Notes: generated by a model from the letters alone, not told the origin. Numbered from the stretch's first letter, positions 9,691-18,354 are shown. The stretch: 23,137 bases of DNA from Deltaproteobacteria bacterium UBA3076 (GCA_002367355.1 DFBQ01000181.1:5832-28968); one strand, 5' to 3'. Numbers and translations are program-made.

Positions 9691-9708
9691 AAGCTAACTC
9701 CATTGTAG

Positions 9709-10077
9709 TTATGCTCCACATTTATTATTTATCTTATCATAAAGATGACATTTATCATTATTGCACCTGCATCCAATTATCCCTGGCGCAATCAATCCAT
9801 GAGGATTCTGTCCATTCGCGTATGCGCAGGGAGTATCCATGTCCCAATATAACTTTATTTGCCATTTTTCAACGCCGATCTCGCGAAGCCATTTTTTATA
9901 TATATCATCATGGTTAGCTTTACTGTGTACAAATTCAGCCATTTTTTTCAGTGCTGATTTCCCGCGTATCTGTTTTATAAATTTAGGAACAGGAATTTGG
10001 CGTCTTTCCCTAATTTTCTGAAGTATATCGTGATCAATCGGATAGACATTACTACGAATCTTCAAATTGCTTTTCAT
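9709..10077 (-). CDS. Small Cys-rich protein of the helicase/Hsp70 operon
   Basis: 122 residues, family not recognised. The N-terminal two thirds is basic and helical. The C-terminal third holds C84, H93, C103, C105, C110, H111 and C120, with a CRCNNDKCH core, suggesting a small metal-binding fold. ATG 10077 is preferred because GAGGTG lies 7 nt upstream; TTG 10083 and GTG 10080 are possible earlier starts. The ribosome site overlaps the stop of the Hsp70-like gene and the helicase gene follows after 18 nt, so all three are tightly coupled. It may be an adaptor between the chaperone part and the helicase, but nothing in the sequence proves this. Confidence 0.75.
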   Translation of the reverse strand: MKSNLKIRSNVYPIDHDILQKIRERRQIPVPKFIKQIRGKSALKKMAEFVHSKANHDDIYKKWLREIGVEKWQIKLYWDMDTPCAYANGQNPHGLIAPGIIGCRCNNDKCHLYDKINNKCGA

Positions 10078-10083
10078 CACCAA

Positions 10084-11571
10084 TCACCTCTTTTTATTTG
10101 GCATTGGGAGGTTGTAGCTGAAACGCATCTTATCATACTCCCATGTTTTATAATCATTTTGCGCCATATTTGAACTTTTAGCTGTCACTGTAAAAAGAAG
10201 GTTTTTATCAATTTGAAATGATAATTCTATAGGCTCAAATAAAAATCCATAGGAAGGTACGCTCAAATATCCAATTGTTTTTCTGTCACAGTCAAAGACA
10301 GTTGGTGAATTATCGGTCGTTTCCATAAAGATGAAATGAGCGCTTGGATTATTCTCTGGATTGTCCTTTGGATTGCCCTCCACCAAAGCGAAGGTGACTA
10401 TCTGTTCTTTATGCCTGACAATTTCACCCTGTTCAATGAGAGGAAAATACGTGTCATCAGATAATAATAAGCCTATATTTTGCGAAACACGATATTCACC
10501 TTGTGTTTTATTTAAAAGAGCTGCACCGTGAGCAACATGCCAGTCAGAATCCTTATCAGGCTCGATAATCTCACAATCAAAGGCTTTAGACATCCGCTCC
10601 AAGAGTCCCTGCAATTTGCTGCTCCCTCCAACCATCAAAATGCAGCCGAGTTCATCAATGGATAAACTTGCCAGTTTTACTGCCTCTTTAAGGTAAGCTA
10701 TTGCCTTGTTGAGTTCTGGTTCTATCAGAGATACGAATTTATCCACGTTCATTTTTATCTCTATGTGTTGATCAAGCTCACCATAGTCAAGCAATGCAAT
10801 TGTTGTTTCATTTTCATTTGATAAGGCTATTTTGACGTACTCAGCTTGATCCAACATGTCATCACGAGAGCTGCTCAGCATTTCTTTAAAAGGAATTTTT
10901 ACTCTCATTTCTTTGAGTGCCTGTATGTGAGCCCACTCCGCCACTTTGGCATCAATGTTGGCCCCACCAAGAGGCTTACCGAGAGTACTCATCTCTATAA
11001 CATTGCCGTTGTTTAGCTCAACTACTGCAATATCGAGAGTCCCTCCCCCCCAATCAAAAATAGCAACTTTCTGCCATTTTGAAACTTCTGAATAATGTTT
11101 GAAGACAGCAGCGCTGGGTTCAGAAACAAAGTTTAAAATATTGATTCCGGCATCAGAGGCCGCCTTGCGCAATTCCCGTCGTTTGATAGGGCTAAAACCG
11201 ATTGGAATCGCTACCACGGCTGAATCCATATCAACGCCATCACTTATTTTTGAGACCTGTTCTTTTAATCCTCTCAATATCTCAGTAACAACCTGACGCG
11301 GCCTCCATGTCCTGTTACCAATATTCCACGTTTTATCAGTTCCGAGATAGGTTTTTACTGAAGTAATGATTTCGCAACTCTCCCTCAATTTTTCACGCTT
11401 TTTCCATGCATCTCTACCACGGCTTTTAACTTTGCCTGTCATCTTGTCAATGGCAATTATTGAGGGATATGGTAGTCCCTCCTGATCAGAGTATCTATCA
11501 ATGAGCTCACGCTCTATCCTCACGGTAGCACTATTTGTCGTTCCGAAATCAATACCAAAATGTTCGCTCAT
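10084..11571 (-). CDS. Hsp70/DnaK-like chaperone ATPase (divergent, short)
   Basis: 495 residues. The actin-like ATPase is complete: phosphate-1 FGIDFGTTNSA (5-15), NFVSEPSAAVF (147-157), phosphate-2 FDWGGGTLDIAVVE (172-185), LGGANID, and the adenosine motif LMVGGSSKLQGL. After about residue 360 comes a short beta-rich region in the place of the substrate-binding domain. The long alpha lid of DnaK is absent and there is no EEVD-like tail, so the protein is about 140 residues shorter than DnaK. It is not the housekeeping dnaK: no dnaJ is nearby and it sits in a helicase operon, 2 nt after the coiled-coil gene. It probably controls assembly or activation of the neighbouring proteins; this is inference. 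Confidence 0.88.
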   Translation of the reverse strand: MSEHFGIDFGTTNSATVRIERELIDRYSDQEGLPYPSIIAIDKMTGKVKSRGRDAWKKREKLRESCEIITSVKTYLGTDKTWNIGNRTWRPRQVVTEILRGLKEQVSKISDGVDMDSAVVAIPIGFSPIKRRELRKAASDAGINILNFVSEPSAAVFKHYSEVSKWQKVAIFDWGGGTLDIAVVELNNGNVIEMSTLGKPLGGANIDAKVAEWAHIQALKEMRVKIPFKEMLSSSRDDMLDQAEYVKIALSNENETTIALLDYGELDQHIEIKMNVDKFVSLIEPELNKAIAYLKEAVKLASLSIDELGCILMVGGSSKLQGLLERMSKAFDCEIIEPDKDSDWHVAHGAALLNKTQGEYRVSQNIGLLLSDDTYFPLIEQGEIVRHKEQIVTFALVEGNPKDNPENNPSAHFIFMETTDNSPTVFDCDRKTIGYLSVPSYGFLFEPIELSFQIDKNLLFTVTAKSSNMAQNDYKTWEYDKMRFSYNLPMPNKKR

Positions 11572-11573
11572 AG

Positions 11574-13043
11574 CTAATCATCCTCAGCGAAATCTATCCC
11601 TTCCTTCTTCAATTTTGAAAATATCCTCTTTAATAGAGACCGTACGACTTGCCCTGCTTCAGCAGTCATATCCATGTTCTCTATTCTTTCAAGATTACGA
11701 TATTCTGGACGTAAACTTTCCCGAATCCGATTAATAATCACCTCCTGCTTGTGATTACTTTTAGCTTCAATTGTTCGGGAAAAACTGTTCAACTTATCAT
11801 TATAATATGCCTTTTCCTCTTCTAATTGAGAAAGGAGTTTATCTCTTTCTTGTTTAGGGCTGGATGAATCTTGCTGTGATGTTGCCAAATTAGTTTTTAA
11901 TTCAGCTATCTCAGCACCTTTTCTGATCAACTCTCTTTTGCGAAAATTTAATTTGCCCTTCAGGTCTTCTTGTTTTTTGTTCAGTTCTGTCGTGTTTTTC
12001 AACAAGTCGCCGTATTTTTTTTCTAAACGTGATATTTTCTCCTGACTTTTCTTTTCAGAGCTTTGCGTTTCCTGGACATATTTTTGCAATTGTTTCAAGG
12101 AGCTAACTGGATCAAACTCCTCCAATTTTTCAACTTTATGTCGAATCGTAGTATCTTTCTCTCTTTCATGTGGAGCAATCGCTTGTTTGCTCTGCTTTTC
12201 CTCTTTAATGAATTGATCAGACAAAGGTTTACCATCCTGTTTGGCTGCACTATTTACCTCTATTGTTGCAAACTTTTCGGTTTGTTTATAAATATCAGCC
12301 TGTTCCCATTTAATCTCTCCAGGGAATAAGGGCAAATATTCCTTGATTTTAGAAATATTTTTAACTGCCGCCTCACTTTTCTGGATTAGTTCTGCAATTT
12401 CGCCAGGGACAACCAAGCCAACACCTGATTCTGTAATCCATTTTAGCACCTGAATCTGAGCTATTTCTCCTGCCGTTTTGCCATTTTTACTCTCGAAAAA
12501 TGCCGCGCCAATTCCATATTTAGCTACATCCTTAACACCGGGAATACCAAAGCTTAATGGTAATTGCGCCATAAGAATATCTTGTGGTTTCAGCAATAAG
12601 GTTCGTATTTGAAGGCAAAGGTCCTTGTTTAAAGGAAAGGATGGGGAAATTTTGGTTTGTTTGCATATTTTACCCAGAAGACGAACAGCATCTTCTGCAA
12701 AGGGGCCTATTAGTTTTGAGCACAGCAATACATTAAATCTTCTGCTAAGCTTAGGGTTCCCCTGAAATTGCTCAATTAGCTTTCCAAAAAATAGTATCCT
12801 ACCTTCTTCGTTAAGGGAACTCCAATTCTTTACTATCCATTCGGCTATAAAATCAGGGCCAACTTTCTTTATTTCATTTTCAGAAAAAGGAATTTTATTT
12901 TGCGGGAATATCTCAGCTCCAAGAAGATCAAATCCCTCTGCATAGTGCTTTTTGTCTATCTTTTTGTTTTTTTCTTCAACTATCGTATCGATTATCAGCG
13001 AAAAGCTATCATTAATACTATTACTTGATATATTTTTATCCAT
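11574..13043 (-). CDS. Coiled-coil protein with GrpE-like C-terminus, partner of the Hsp70-like protein
   Basis: 489 residues. Residues 1-250 are a helical domain I do not recognise, residues 255-310 are polar and probably disordered, and residues about 312-430 have a heptad-rich charged coiled coil. Residues 434-485 (RESLRPEYRNLERIENM, then SLLKRIFSKLKKEGIDF) resemble the DNLERA ... L..L...GV pattern of GrpE nucleotide-exchange factors. Directly upstream (2 nt) of an Hsp70-like gene, a nucleotide-exchange or co-chaperone role is attractive but not shown. ATG at 13043 has only a weak AAGG 10 nt upstream. It lies 40 nt after the 973-aa gene. Confidence 0.8.
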   Translation of the reverse strand: MDKNISSNSINDSFSLIIDTIVEEKNKKIDKKHYAEGFDLLGAEIFPQNKIPFSENEIKKVGPDFIAEWIVKNWSSLNEEGRILFFGKLIEQFQGNPKLSRRFNVLLCSKLIGPFAEDAVRLLGKICKQTKISPSFPLNKDLCLQIRTLLLKPQDILMAQLPLSFGIPGVKDVAKYGIGAAFFESKNGKTAGEIAQIQVLKWITESGVGLVVPGEIAELIQKSEAAVKNISKIKEYLPLFPGEIKWEQADIYKQTEKFATIEVNSAAKQDGKPLSDQFIKEEKQSKQAIAPHEREKDTTIRHKVEKLEEFDPVSSLKQLQKYVQETQSSEKKSQEKISRLEKKYGDLLKNTTELNKKQEDLKGKLNFRKRELIRKGAEIAELKTNLATSQQDSSSPKQERDKLLSQLEEEKAYYNDKLNSFSRTIEAKSNHKQEVIINRIRESLRPEYRNLERIENMDMTAEAGQVVRSLLKRIFSKLKKEGIDFAEDD

Positions 13044-13083
13044 TATTATAGCCTTAATATGTATTGTTAATAATTGGCGATCA

Positions 13084-16005
13084 CTATCTCAAAAATAACT
13101 GCTCATCCTCATGTTTTATAGGCAGCACATTGATATCTACTCCATCGGATAGCATGGTTGTTATTTTAAAAGTCTTACCGGAAGCTTTTTTGCAAAGCAA
13201 TATGCTTCTCTCTATATATGGTAATAGTTTTCTGTGACATTTCCCTATATTATCTTCTACTTGTTCAGGAGCATTGTTTTTTAGAAGCAATATATTGATC
13301 AGAATTAATGCTAAATCTGCCACAGGTGGAGAGCCATTTTCAATAGCCTTTTTTGCTTGCCAGTAGGCTCTATCGAAATCTTTATCTGCATATCGTTTCC
13401 AAGCATTGGTCAAATCTTTTCCTGCCACCATTTGGCCAATTCTGCTTTTGTACTCTACAAAATAATTCTTCCCAACTACTTCATTTTTCCATTCCAGCAA
13501 CAACTCTGTTAATTCGGAGTCTGCCCTTAGTTTCTTACAAATATTTTCAAACTCATCTTTCCATCTTTTTATGGGTGGTCCCCATGCTATTGCTTTCAAA
13601 TCGGCAAGCAGTTTGTTAGCAGAGAGGTCAGAACCCTCTTTTCCAGCATTAGAAACAGCGCGAGCTTTTTTTAGCCATTTAAATGCTTTGGCACGATGGT
13701 CATTTTGAGCAAAAGGACTTTGTCCCAAGCCTTCCAGTTTTGTTCCGTCAAAAAACCACGCACAGTATAATATCTCTTTTCCCCAGTCCAATAGTTCCTG
13801 TGGTAGACAATCACAAACTGACAGGGAACTTCTGACGAGTTTTTGATCTATGCCTTTCCTCAATTCTTCAAGGGCTTTTTTTTGGTCCGGGACCAATGCA
13901 TCGCTCCAGCCAAAATCATCATTTAATGTTATTAATCGGTTAATAATCTCTTGAGTATTCAGTATCCGTGTTTCAGTGAGTACCTTTTTCCCATAATGCT
14001 CAACGCCCAGTTGGCCGGCAACAAACTGCCTCCGGCCAAGCGTGTCTCTTAATGCCGACGTATTAAATAACAGCTTGCCTGTCTTATCAAACCGCCCAAA
14101 ATCAGCCAAAAGCCTATCCTTCCCATATTCTCGAATGAATAGCTTAGCTTGTTCATCTGGATAACCAGTAAGAATAAGATCGTCCCTATCAAAAAACTCC
14201 TCCAAAGTAAGAGAATAGAGAAAAGTATGCTTATCTCGCAAAGATGCCCGATGTATCAACCTTGCTAAACGAATTAAAATACTGTCTTCTGCTTTAAGCA
14301 CCCCTTCAACAAAAGTCTGTCGCTTTGGAATTTTCCAACGCCTGTTATTATCATCTATTGAAACGCATTCTTCATCGAATGAAATTGAAACATTTTTATC
14401 ACCTTGAATTTCAATAACAGGCTCTTCATCCAGTCCCATCAAACGGTCAGGCCAGACAATCTTACAATCGGGCACACAACAGAAGGAAAGCCGCTGGTTT
14501 GCATCCCCTTCAGAAAACTCACGGTATCTCCCCAACGGTTCTACCCATATCTCCCCTTTTGAAGGAACTGAGCAGTCTAATTTAATTCTGTTGCTATCAG
14601 CGGGAATCTTGATTTGTTTTGGTCCGCCTCCGAAATTACCAATTAATATCCGTTGATTGGCGTAAAATAATTCTGGCTGCTTGACGACTAAATCAGGAAT
14701 CCGCCCTACAAAAACATCAAAGAGGTCTTCTGCACCTATCAAGCGTTTCGCATTATCAGCCCAAACCAGATGCCTTCGCTCCTTGTTGTCAACATCAATC
14801 TCTAAAAAACTAAGGTCAGTTGCCGGTTCAACAGCAATCAAGATTCCGCGAAACATACCAAAGGGGAGAGAAAGCCACCCAAAATCTGCTTTTTCAATTT
14901 GTTCAATTTGTTCTTTATGTTTTTCTGGCAAGCCATCAAGATATTCAGTTGATATAATCAGATAATAGTCTGTCTTACTCAGATATTTTTGGGTATGGAG
15001 AAGTTCTCCGTTTTCAGCATCGAAAAAGGCATAGGGCCTTTCTTCTGGAGACCAGCCTTTTAATTCTGTTGGCCTCCACTCAGAATCATTACTTTTAGAC
15101 TGTATTGAATAGACTCCCTTGAAATCACTTTGGGATTCTAATTCAACTGGGGAATGTGAAACCTTTTTGCCCTCCAACATATAATTGCCAAGTCGAACGT
15201 TTGACTCATCGAATAGAATGACAAGCCGATTTAATCTTGACTGATATACAAGTTTAGGGAGAGGAATGTTAATCCTGGAAGCAGATGTTGTTTTTCGGAT
15301 GTCTGTTTCCAGAAGTTCCCAAAGTTCTCTCCAAAAACTAGGTCTGAATCCTTTTAATGATTCAAGAAATTCTGAGGGTGAAGTCTGTTGCCTTGCCTGT
15401 GCCTGAACAATAGAGCGGGCAACAGTTCTTACAAATTCCAAGCCTGCATTATCAGCAAGGAATTTGCGTAAATAACTTGACATCCCTTCTTCTGGCAAAA
15501 GTTTCTCATAAGATGATTTTGAAATGGTGATTAAGCCTGACCAGCTATACCTATTTGCCCCTGTCTTAAGAAATTCAGCAAACCGAGGCAAATATCTTTT
15601 AGTAACACCACATTGTTCAAGGATTGGACCAACAAAACGGTGCCATGGACCTTTCCTCTTTTCGTTCAGGAATTGATGTTTAAATAGATAGTCTTCGATT
15701 ATGGAACCGATTGTTTCTTGAAGATCGTTCTTTTCTGCAAGACCGATTCTCGACAAAAAATGAAACCAAAATCCATTATCGTCATATTCAAAATATGCAC
15801 AGTTTACCGCTAAGACGACGAGGACAGTTTTATAGGGAAAATGGGGCCGAGGGGAATAGCCACTTTGAAGAAAAACTAATTTTTTGTGATAAAGCCGAAA
15901 ATAATTTTCATATTCATCATATGTAAGAACAAGCTCTCCAAGATAATCGTAATCAAGAATTTGTGAGGTCCATGCATTTTCAAGATCATTAATATCTTTA
16001 ATCAC
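13084..16005 (-). CDS. Large protein of unknown family, first gene of the helicase/Hsp70 operon
   Basis: 973 residues; I do not recognise the family. The N-terminal 240 residues are helical and aromatic-rich (LVFLQSGYSPRPHFPYKTVL). Residues about 245-580 look beta-rich and contain repeated short hydrophobic strands (RLVILFDESNVRLGNYML, KGVYSIQ). The C-terminal 350 residues are helical, ending with a TPR-like unit (YADKDFDRAYWQAKKAIENG). No transmembrane segment, nuclease or NTPase motif is visible. The start is GTG 16005, with GAGGA 9 nt upstream. As the largest non-enzymatic member and the first gene, it may be a scaffold or sensor; it is the component most likely to define this system. Confidence 0.8.
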   Translation of the reverse strand: MIKDINDLENAWTSQILDYDYLGELVLTYDEYENYFRLYHKKLVFLQSGYSPRPHFPYKTVLVVLAVNCAYFEYDDNGFWFHFLSRIGLAEKNDLQETIGSIIEDYLFKHQFLNEKRKGPWHRFVGPILEQCGVTKRYLPRFAEFLKTGANRYSWSGLITISKSSYEKLLPEEGMSSYLRKFLADNAGLEFVRTVARSIVQAQARQQTSPSEFLESLKGFRPSFWRELWELLETDIRKTTSASRINIPLPKLVYQSRLNRLVILFDESNVRLGNYMLEGKKVSHSPVELESQSDFKGVYSIQSKSNDSEWRPTELKGWSPEERPYAFFDAENGELLHTQKYLSKTDYYLIISTEYLDGLPEKHKEQIEQIEKADFGWLSLPFGMFRGILIAVEPATDLSFLEIDVDNKERRHLVWADNAKRLIGAEDLFDVFVGRIPDLVVKQPELFYANQRILIGNFGGGPKQIKIPADSNRIKLDCSVPSKGEIWVEPLGRYREFSEGDANQRLSFCCVPDCKIVWPDRLMGLDEEPVIEIQGDKNVSISFDEECVSIDDNNRRWKIPKRQTFVEGVLKAEDSILIRLARLIHRASLRDKHTFLYSLTLEEFFDRDDLILTGYPDEQAKLFIREYGKDRLLADFGRFDKTGKLLFNTSALRDTLGRRQFVAGQLGVEHYGKKVLTETRILNTQEIINRLITLNDDFGWSDALVPDQKKALEELRKGIDQKLVRSSLSVCDCLPQELLDWGKEILYCAWFFDGTKLEGLGQSPFAQNDHRAKAFKWLKKARAVSNAGKEGSDLSANKLLADLKAIAWGPPIKRWKDEFENICKKLRADSELTELLLEWKNEVVGKNYFVEYKSRIGQMVAGKDLTNAWKRYADKDFDRAYWQAKKAIENGSPPVADLALILINILLLKNNAPEQVEDNIGKCHRKLLPYIERSILLCKKASGKTFKITTMLSDGVDINVLPIKHEDEQLFLR

Positions 16006-16104
16006 AGATTTGAGTCCTCACTATGATGCTATGAATTACGCCATTTCTGAATGAACTTATGAGCACTTTTGAACCTTTTTGAGCTCTTCAGTCTTGGCGG
16101 CCCG

Positions 16105-16260
16105 TACTGTGTACCTGGCAGCACACGTTTCAGGTGGGTTAAAGTCCCACTCGACCCGAGGCCCCGGGCCGATATTCCAGCAAGTAGGGATAATGCATCA
16201 CCGGCCGAAGCCATGGAGCCCGGCTGTCATGACAGAGCATCTTGTCACTCCAAGCATGAA
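16105..16260 (+). ncRNA. Possible group II intron 5' remnant or other structured RNA
   Basis: The 368-nt gap between higA and the 973-aa gene has a markedly GC-rich patch with no convincing ORF. From GTGTACCTGGCAGCACAC it runs into CAGGTGGGTTAAAGTCCCAC, which resembles the GGTG...AAGTCC hairpin region and GTGYG-type 5' end of bacterial group II introns. Further short dyads follow (GGCCCCGGGCC; GCTGTCATGACAG). No reverse-transcriptase ORF follows, so at most a truncated copy is present. This is pattern memory, not a covariance-model result. The remainder of the gap probably holds the promoter of the six-gene operon, but I see no clear -35/-10 pair. Confidence 0.25.
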
Positions 16261-16373
16261 AATTCGCCTCTCGCTCGATATGCTTACTCGACACTCACAG
16301 ACGAACACAGACACTCGCTCCATCTGACATGTGGGGGACTGGTGGTGAGATTTTTCCGGTAAAAGCCTGTGTG

Positions 16374-16682
16374 TCATATGGAAGCATGTTGAGTTGTAAC
16401 CTTTCTGAGGGGAGAAACATGTTTATGTTTACGCAGGCTATGCCATAGATCCCAGTCTCTTTGCAAATTGAGCCAAAATTCAGGGCCTGTTCCCAGGGCC
16501 TCTCCAATTGCAAGGGCAGATGAAGTACTAATGCCCCGTCGTCCATTAATGATTTCATTGAGTCTAGCATAAGGCCAACCGAGGTGACTGGCTAATTCTG
16601 TTTGAGTTATTCCTAAAGGTTCCAGGAATTCCTTTAATAGCATTTCTCCTGGGTGGGTTGGGGTTCTGTTTTTGGGTAGCAT
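16374..16682 (-). CDS. higA: HigA-family antitoxin (XRE/Cro-type helix-turn-helix)
   Basis: 102 residues beginning MLPKNRTPTHPGEMLLKEFL, the typical HigA/VapI opening, followed by an HTH (TQTELASHLGWPYARLNEII, about 26-45), NGRRGIS, and GTGPEFWLNLQRDWDLW. It binds and neutralises the HigB RNase and represses the operon. AGGAG lies 7 nt before ATG 16682, and this ribosome site overlaps the stop of higB, so the two are translationally linked in the usual higB-higA order. It is upstream of, and in the same direction as, the six-gene operon, separated by 368 nt. Confidence 0.92.
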   Translation of the reverse strand: MLPKNRTPTHPGEMLLKEFLEPLGITQTELASHLGWPYARLNEIINGRRGISTSSALAIGEALGTGPEFWLNLQRDWDLWHSLRKHKHVSPLRKVTTQHASI

Positions 16683-16692
16683 AGTTTTGCTC

Positions 16693-16983
16693 CTAATGGT
16701 AATCAGTAATTTTTACATCATAAGCGTCATTGTCTATCCATTTAAAGACAATTCTCCACTGGTCATTAATTCTTACGCTCCAAAATCCTTCAAGGTCTCC
16801 AGACATTTTTTCAAGCCGATTGCCAGGTGGAATACGAAGAAATCCCAAGGTCGGAGAAGCATTGAGTTGGTCCAGTAGTCGCTTAGCCTTAGGATGAAGC
16901 TCTTTTGGGATTTTTCTTGCATATTTGCTGCTACCGCCATGATAAATATTTGTGGTAACCTTGTCAGCGAATTGCTTTATCAT
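16693..16983 (-). CDS. higB: HigB-family toxin (RelE-like mRNA interferase)
   Basis: 96 residues from ATG 16983 (MIKQFADKVTTNIYHGG), the family's usual start; an in-frame start at 17022 adds an unlikely 13-residue leader. The diagnostic block RLEKMSGDLEGFWSVRINDQ, then WRIVFKW and a final DYH, is complete, so the ribosome-dependent RNase is probably active. There is no strong ribosome site before the ATG, which is common where toxin level must stay low. It is upstream of higA with a 10-nt gap. Confidence 0.92.
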   Translation of the reverse strand: MIKQFADKVTTNIYHGGSSKYARKIPKELHPKAKRLLDQLNASPTLGFLRIPPGNRLEKMSGDLEGFWSVRINDQWRIVFKWIDNDAYDVKITDYH

Positions 16984-17022
16984 GATAATAAAATGCCATA
17001 TATCGATATACCGGTCAAGCAT

Positions 17023-17373
17023 ATTGATGAAAGTAATAGCTTCTTAGATCCTGGCACAATATAAGATCGGCGACCACTGAAGAAAGGAAAGGGAAGAAAG
17101 GAAAGGGGTCAGCCCTCGAAAATAGAAATTAGCTTCTTTACCTGACTCCTTATCTTCCCGGAACACAATGGGGAGACATTGTTTCATATTTCCATTATTG
17201 AACATACAAGGCAGGACGAAAGCTGCTGATCCTAAACAGATAGAAATCAACATCCAATAAAAGGCCGGGAAGCAATAATAGGGTCAGTCTTTTTGGATTA
17301 ACCGAATATTTACTTCCCTCAGGATATTTCTTCTTATAAGATAGATGCATTAGTATCGATATCGAGGTTGACG
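17023..17373. repeat. Divergent intergenic region with REP-like fragments and a 14-bp tandem duplication
   Basis: No gene is convincing between divergent higB and ietA. AAGAAAGGAAAGGG occurs twice in tandem (17080-17093, 17094-17107), running into GGGGTCAGCCCTCGAAAATA. A second AGGGTCAGTC fragment lies near 17281. Sequences of this GGGTCAG style are, as far as I recall, common beside REP-associated (Y1) transposases in related genomes, so these look like remnants. The promoters of higBA and ietAS must lie here, but none is clear. Confidence 0.4.
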
Positions 17374-18354
17374 ATGGCCAGTGCAGAACAGATAAAAGCG
17401 CTTCTGAAGTCACATATAGAAGGAGATAATTCCCATTTCTTCTCTGTGGCGATGCAGGTAGCGGCTCATGAAGCAAAACTTGGGCATGGCAAACTCGCTC
17501 GAGAATTACGGGCCATTATTGATGAGGCGAAAAAGAAGAGGTATGCCGCCCCCTCACTCAAACCCGTGCCTATTGCCCAGCCACATGGTGAACTTTCAAC
17601 TCTTTTAGAGGCCTCATATCCGAAACTCCGGTTATCGGACATGGTCCTGGATTCCGACATTCAAGAGCGTCTGACCAGATTAATCATAGAACAGCGGCAA
17701 ATAACCAAAATCCGGGCTCATGGCCTTTCACCACGAAAAAAATTGCTTTTTATCGGTCCACCCGGGACGGGAAAGACCATGTCGGCAAATGTGCTGGCTG
17801 GGGAATTGGGGCTTCCTCTGTTCCTCGTTCGCCTGGACAGCCTCATCACGAAATACATGGGTGAGACTGCTGCCAAGTTAAGACTCATTTTCGATGCCAT
17901 TGCTCAATCCCGGGGCGTCTATCTGTTTGACGAATTCGACTCAATAGGATCTCGACGTGGACAGATCAATGATGTAGGGGAAATACGCCGGGTTCTTAAC
18001 AGCTTTCTACAAATGATAGAGCAGGATGATTCGGACAGCATCATATTAGCTGCGACAAATCATCCTGATATCTTGGATTATGCATTGTTTCGACGGTTTG
18101 ATGATGTTATTGAATACAAACTGCCTGAGCGCAAATTCATGGTCAAATTACTTAAGGCCAAGCTGGCGGCCTTCAACAAAGCGCAGATCCAGTGGGAAAA
18201 ACTTTCTGATCTGGCAATCGGTTTGAGTCATGCCGATATTACCCGAGCATGTGAGGATGCCATCAAAGATGCTGTTATTCATGACCGGGACGGACTTACC
18301 ACCAAGAATATCATGAAGCCGTTATCGGAACGAAAGGCAATCCGGAACAAATAA
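17374..18354 (+). CDS. ietA: AAA+ ATPase of the IetAS defence pair
   Basis: 326 residues from ATG 17374 (GAGG 6 nt upstream; a TTG at 17368 is less likely). A helical N-terminal part (1-90) precedes an AAA+ core: Walker A GPPGTGKT (128-135), Walker B YLFDEFD (183-189), sensor-1 N229 in AATNHP, arginine residues R240/R241 in FRRFD, and a C-terminal lid with SHADITRACEDA. It resembles FtsH/26S-type AAA domains but lacks membrane and protease parts. The adjacent subtilisin gene 48 nt later matches the two-gene ietAS anti-phage arrangement. It probably works as an ATP-driven partner or sensor for the protease. Confidence 0.85.
   Translation: MASAEQIKALLKSHIEGDNSHFFSVAMQVAAHEAKLGHGKLARELRAIIDEAKKKRYAAPSLKPVPIAQPHGELSTLLEASYPKLRLSDMVLDSDIQERLTRLIIEQRQITKIRAHGLSPRKKLLFIGPPGTGKTMSANVLAGELGLPLFLVRLDSLITKYMGETAAKLRLIFDAIAQSRGVYLFDEFDSIGSRRGQINDVGEIRRVLNSFLQMIEQDDSDSIILAATNHPDILDYALFRRFDDVIEYKLPERKFMVKLLKAKLAAFNKAQIQWEKLSDLAIGLSHADITRACEDAIKDAVIHDRDGLTTKNIMKPLSERKAIRNK

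Noticed and set aside
10084..11571. Housekeeping dnaK
   Set aside because: Too short, no lid, no dnaJ neighbour, and embedded in a helicase operon.
3146..16005. Assigning the operon to Druantia, DISARM or BREX
   Set aside because: Only the DUF1998-type helicase is shared in style; the partner genes of those systems (methylase, PLD, PglZ, other Dru genes) are absent.
16029..16214. 61-aa minus-strand open frame in the higA / 973-aa gene gap
   Set aside because: It lies in the GC-rich structured patch, has no ribosome site and no family resemblance; the open frame is explained by base composition.
17044..17253. 69-aa minus-strand open frame upstream of higB
   Set aside because: Its C-terminal half is translated from the REP-like repeat and it has no ribosome site.
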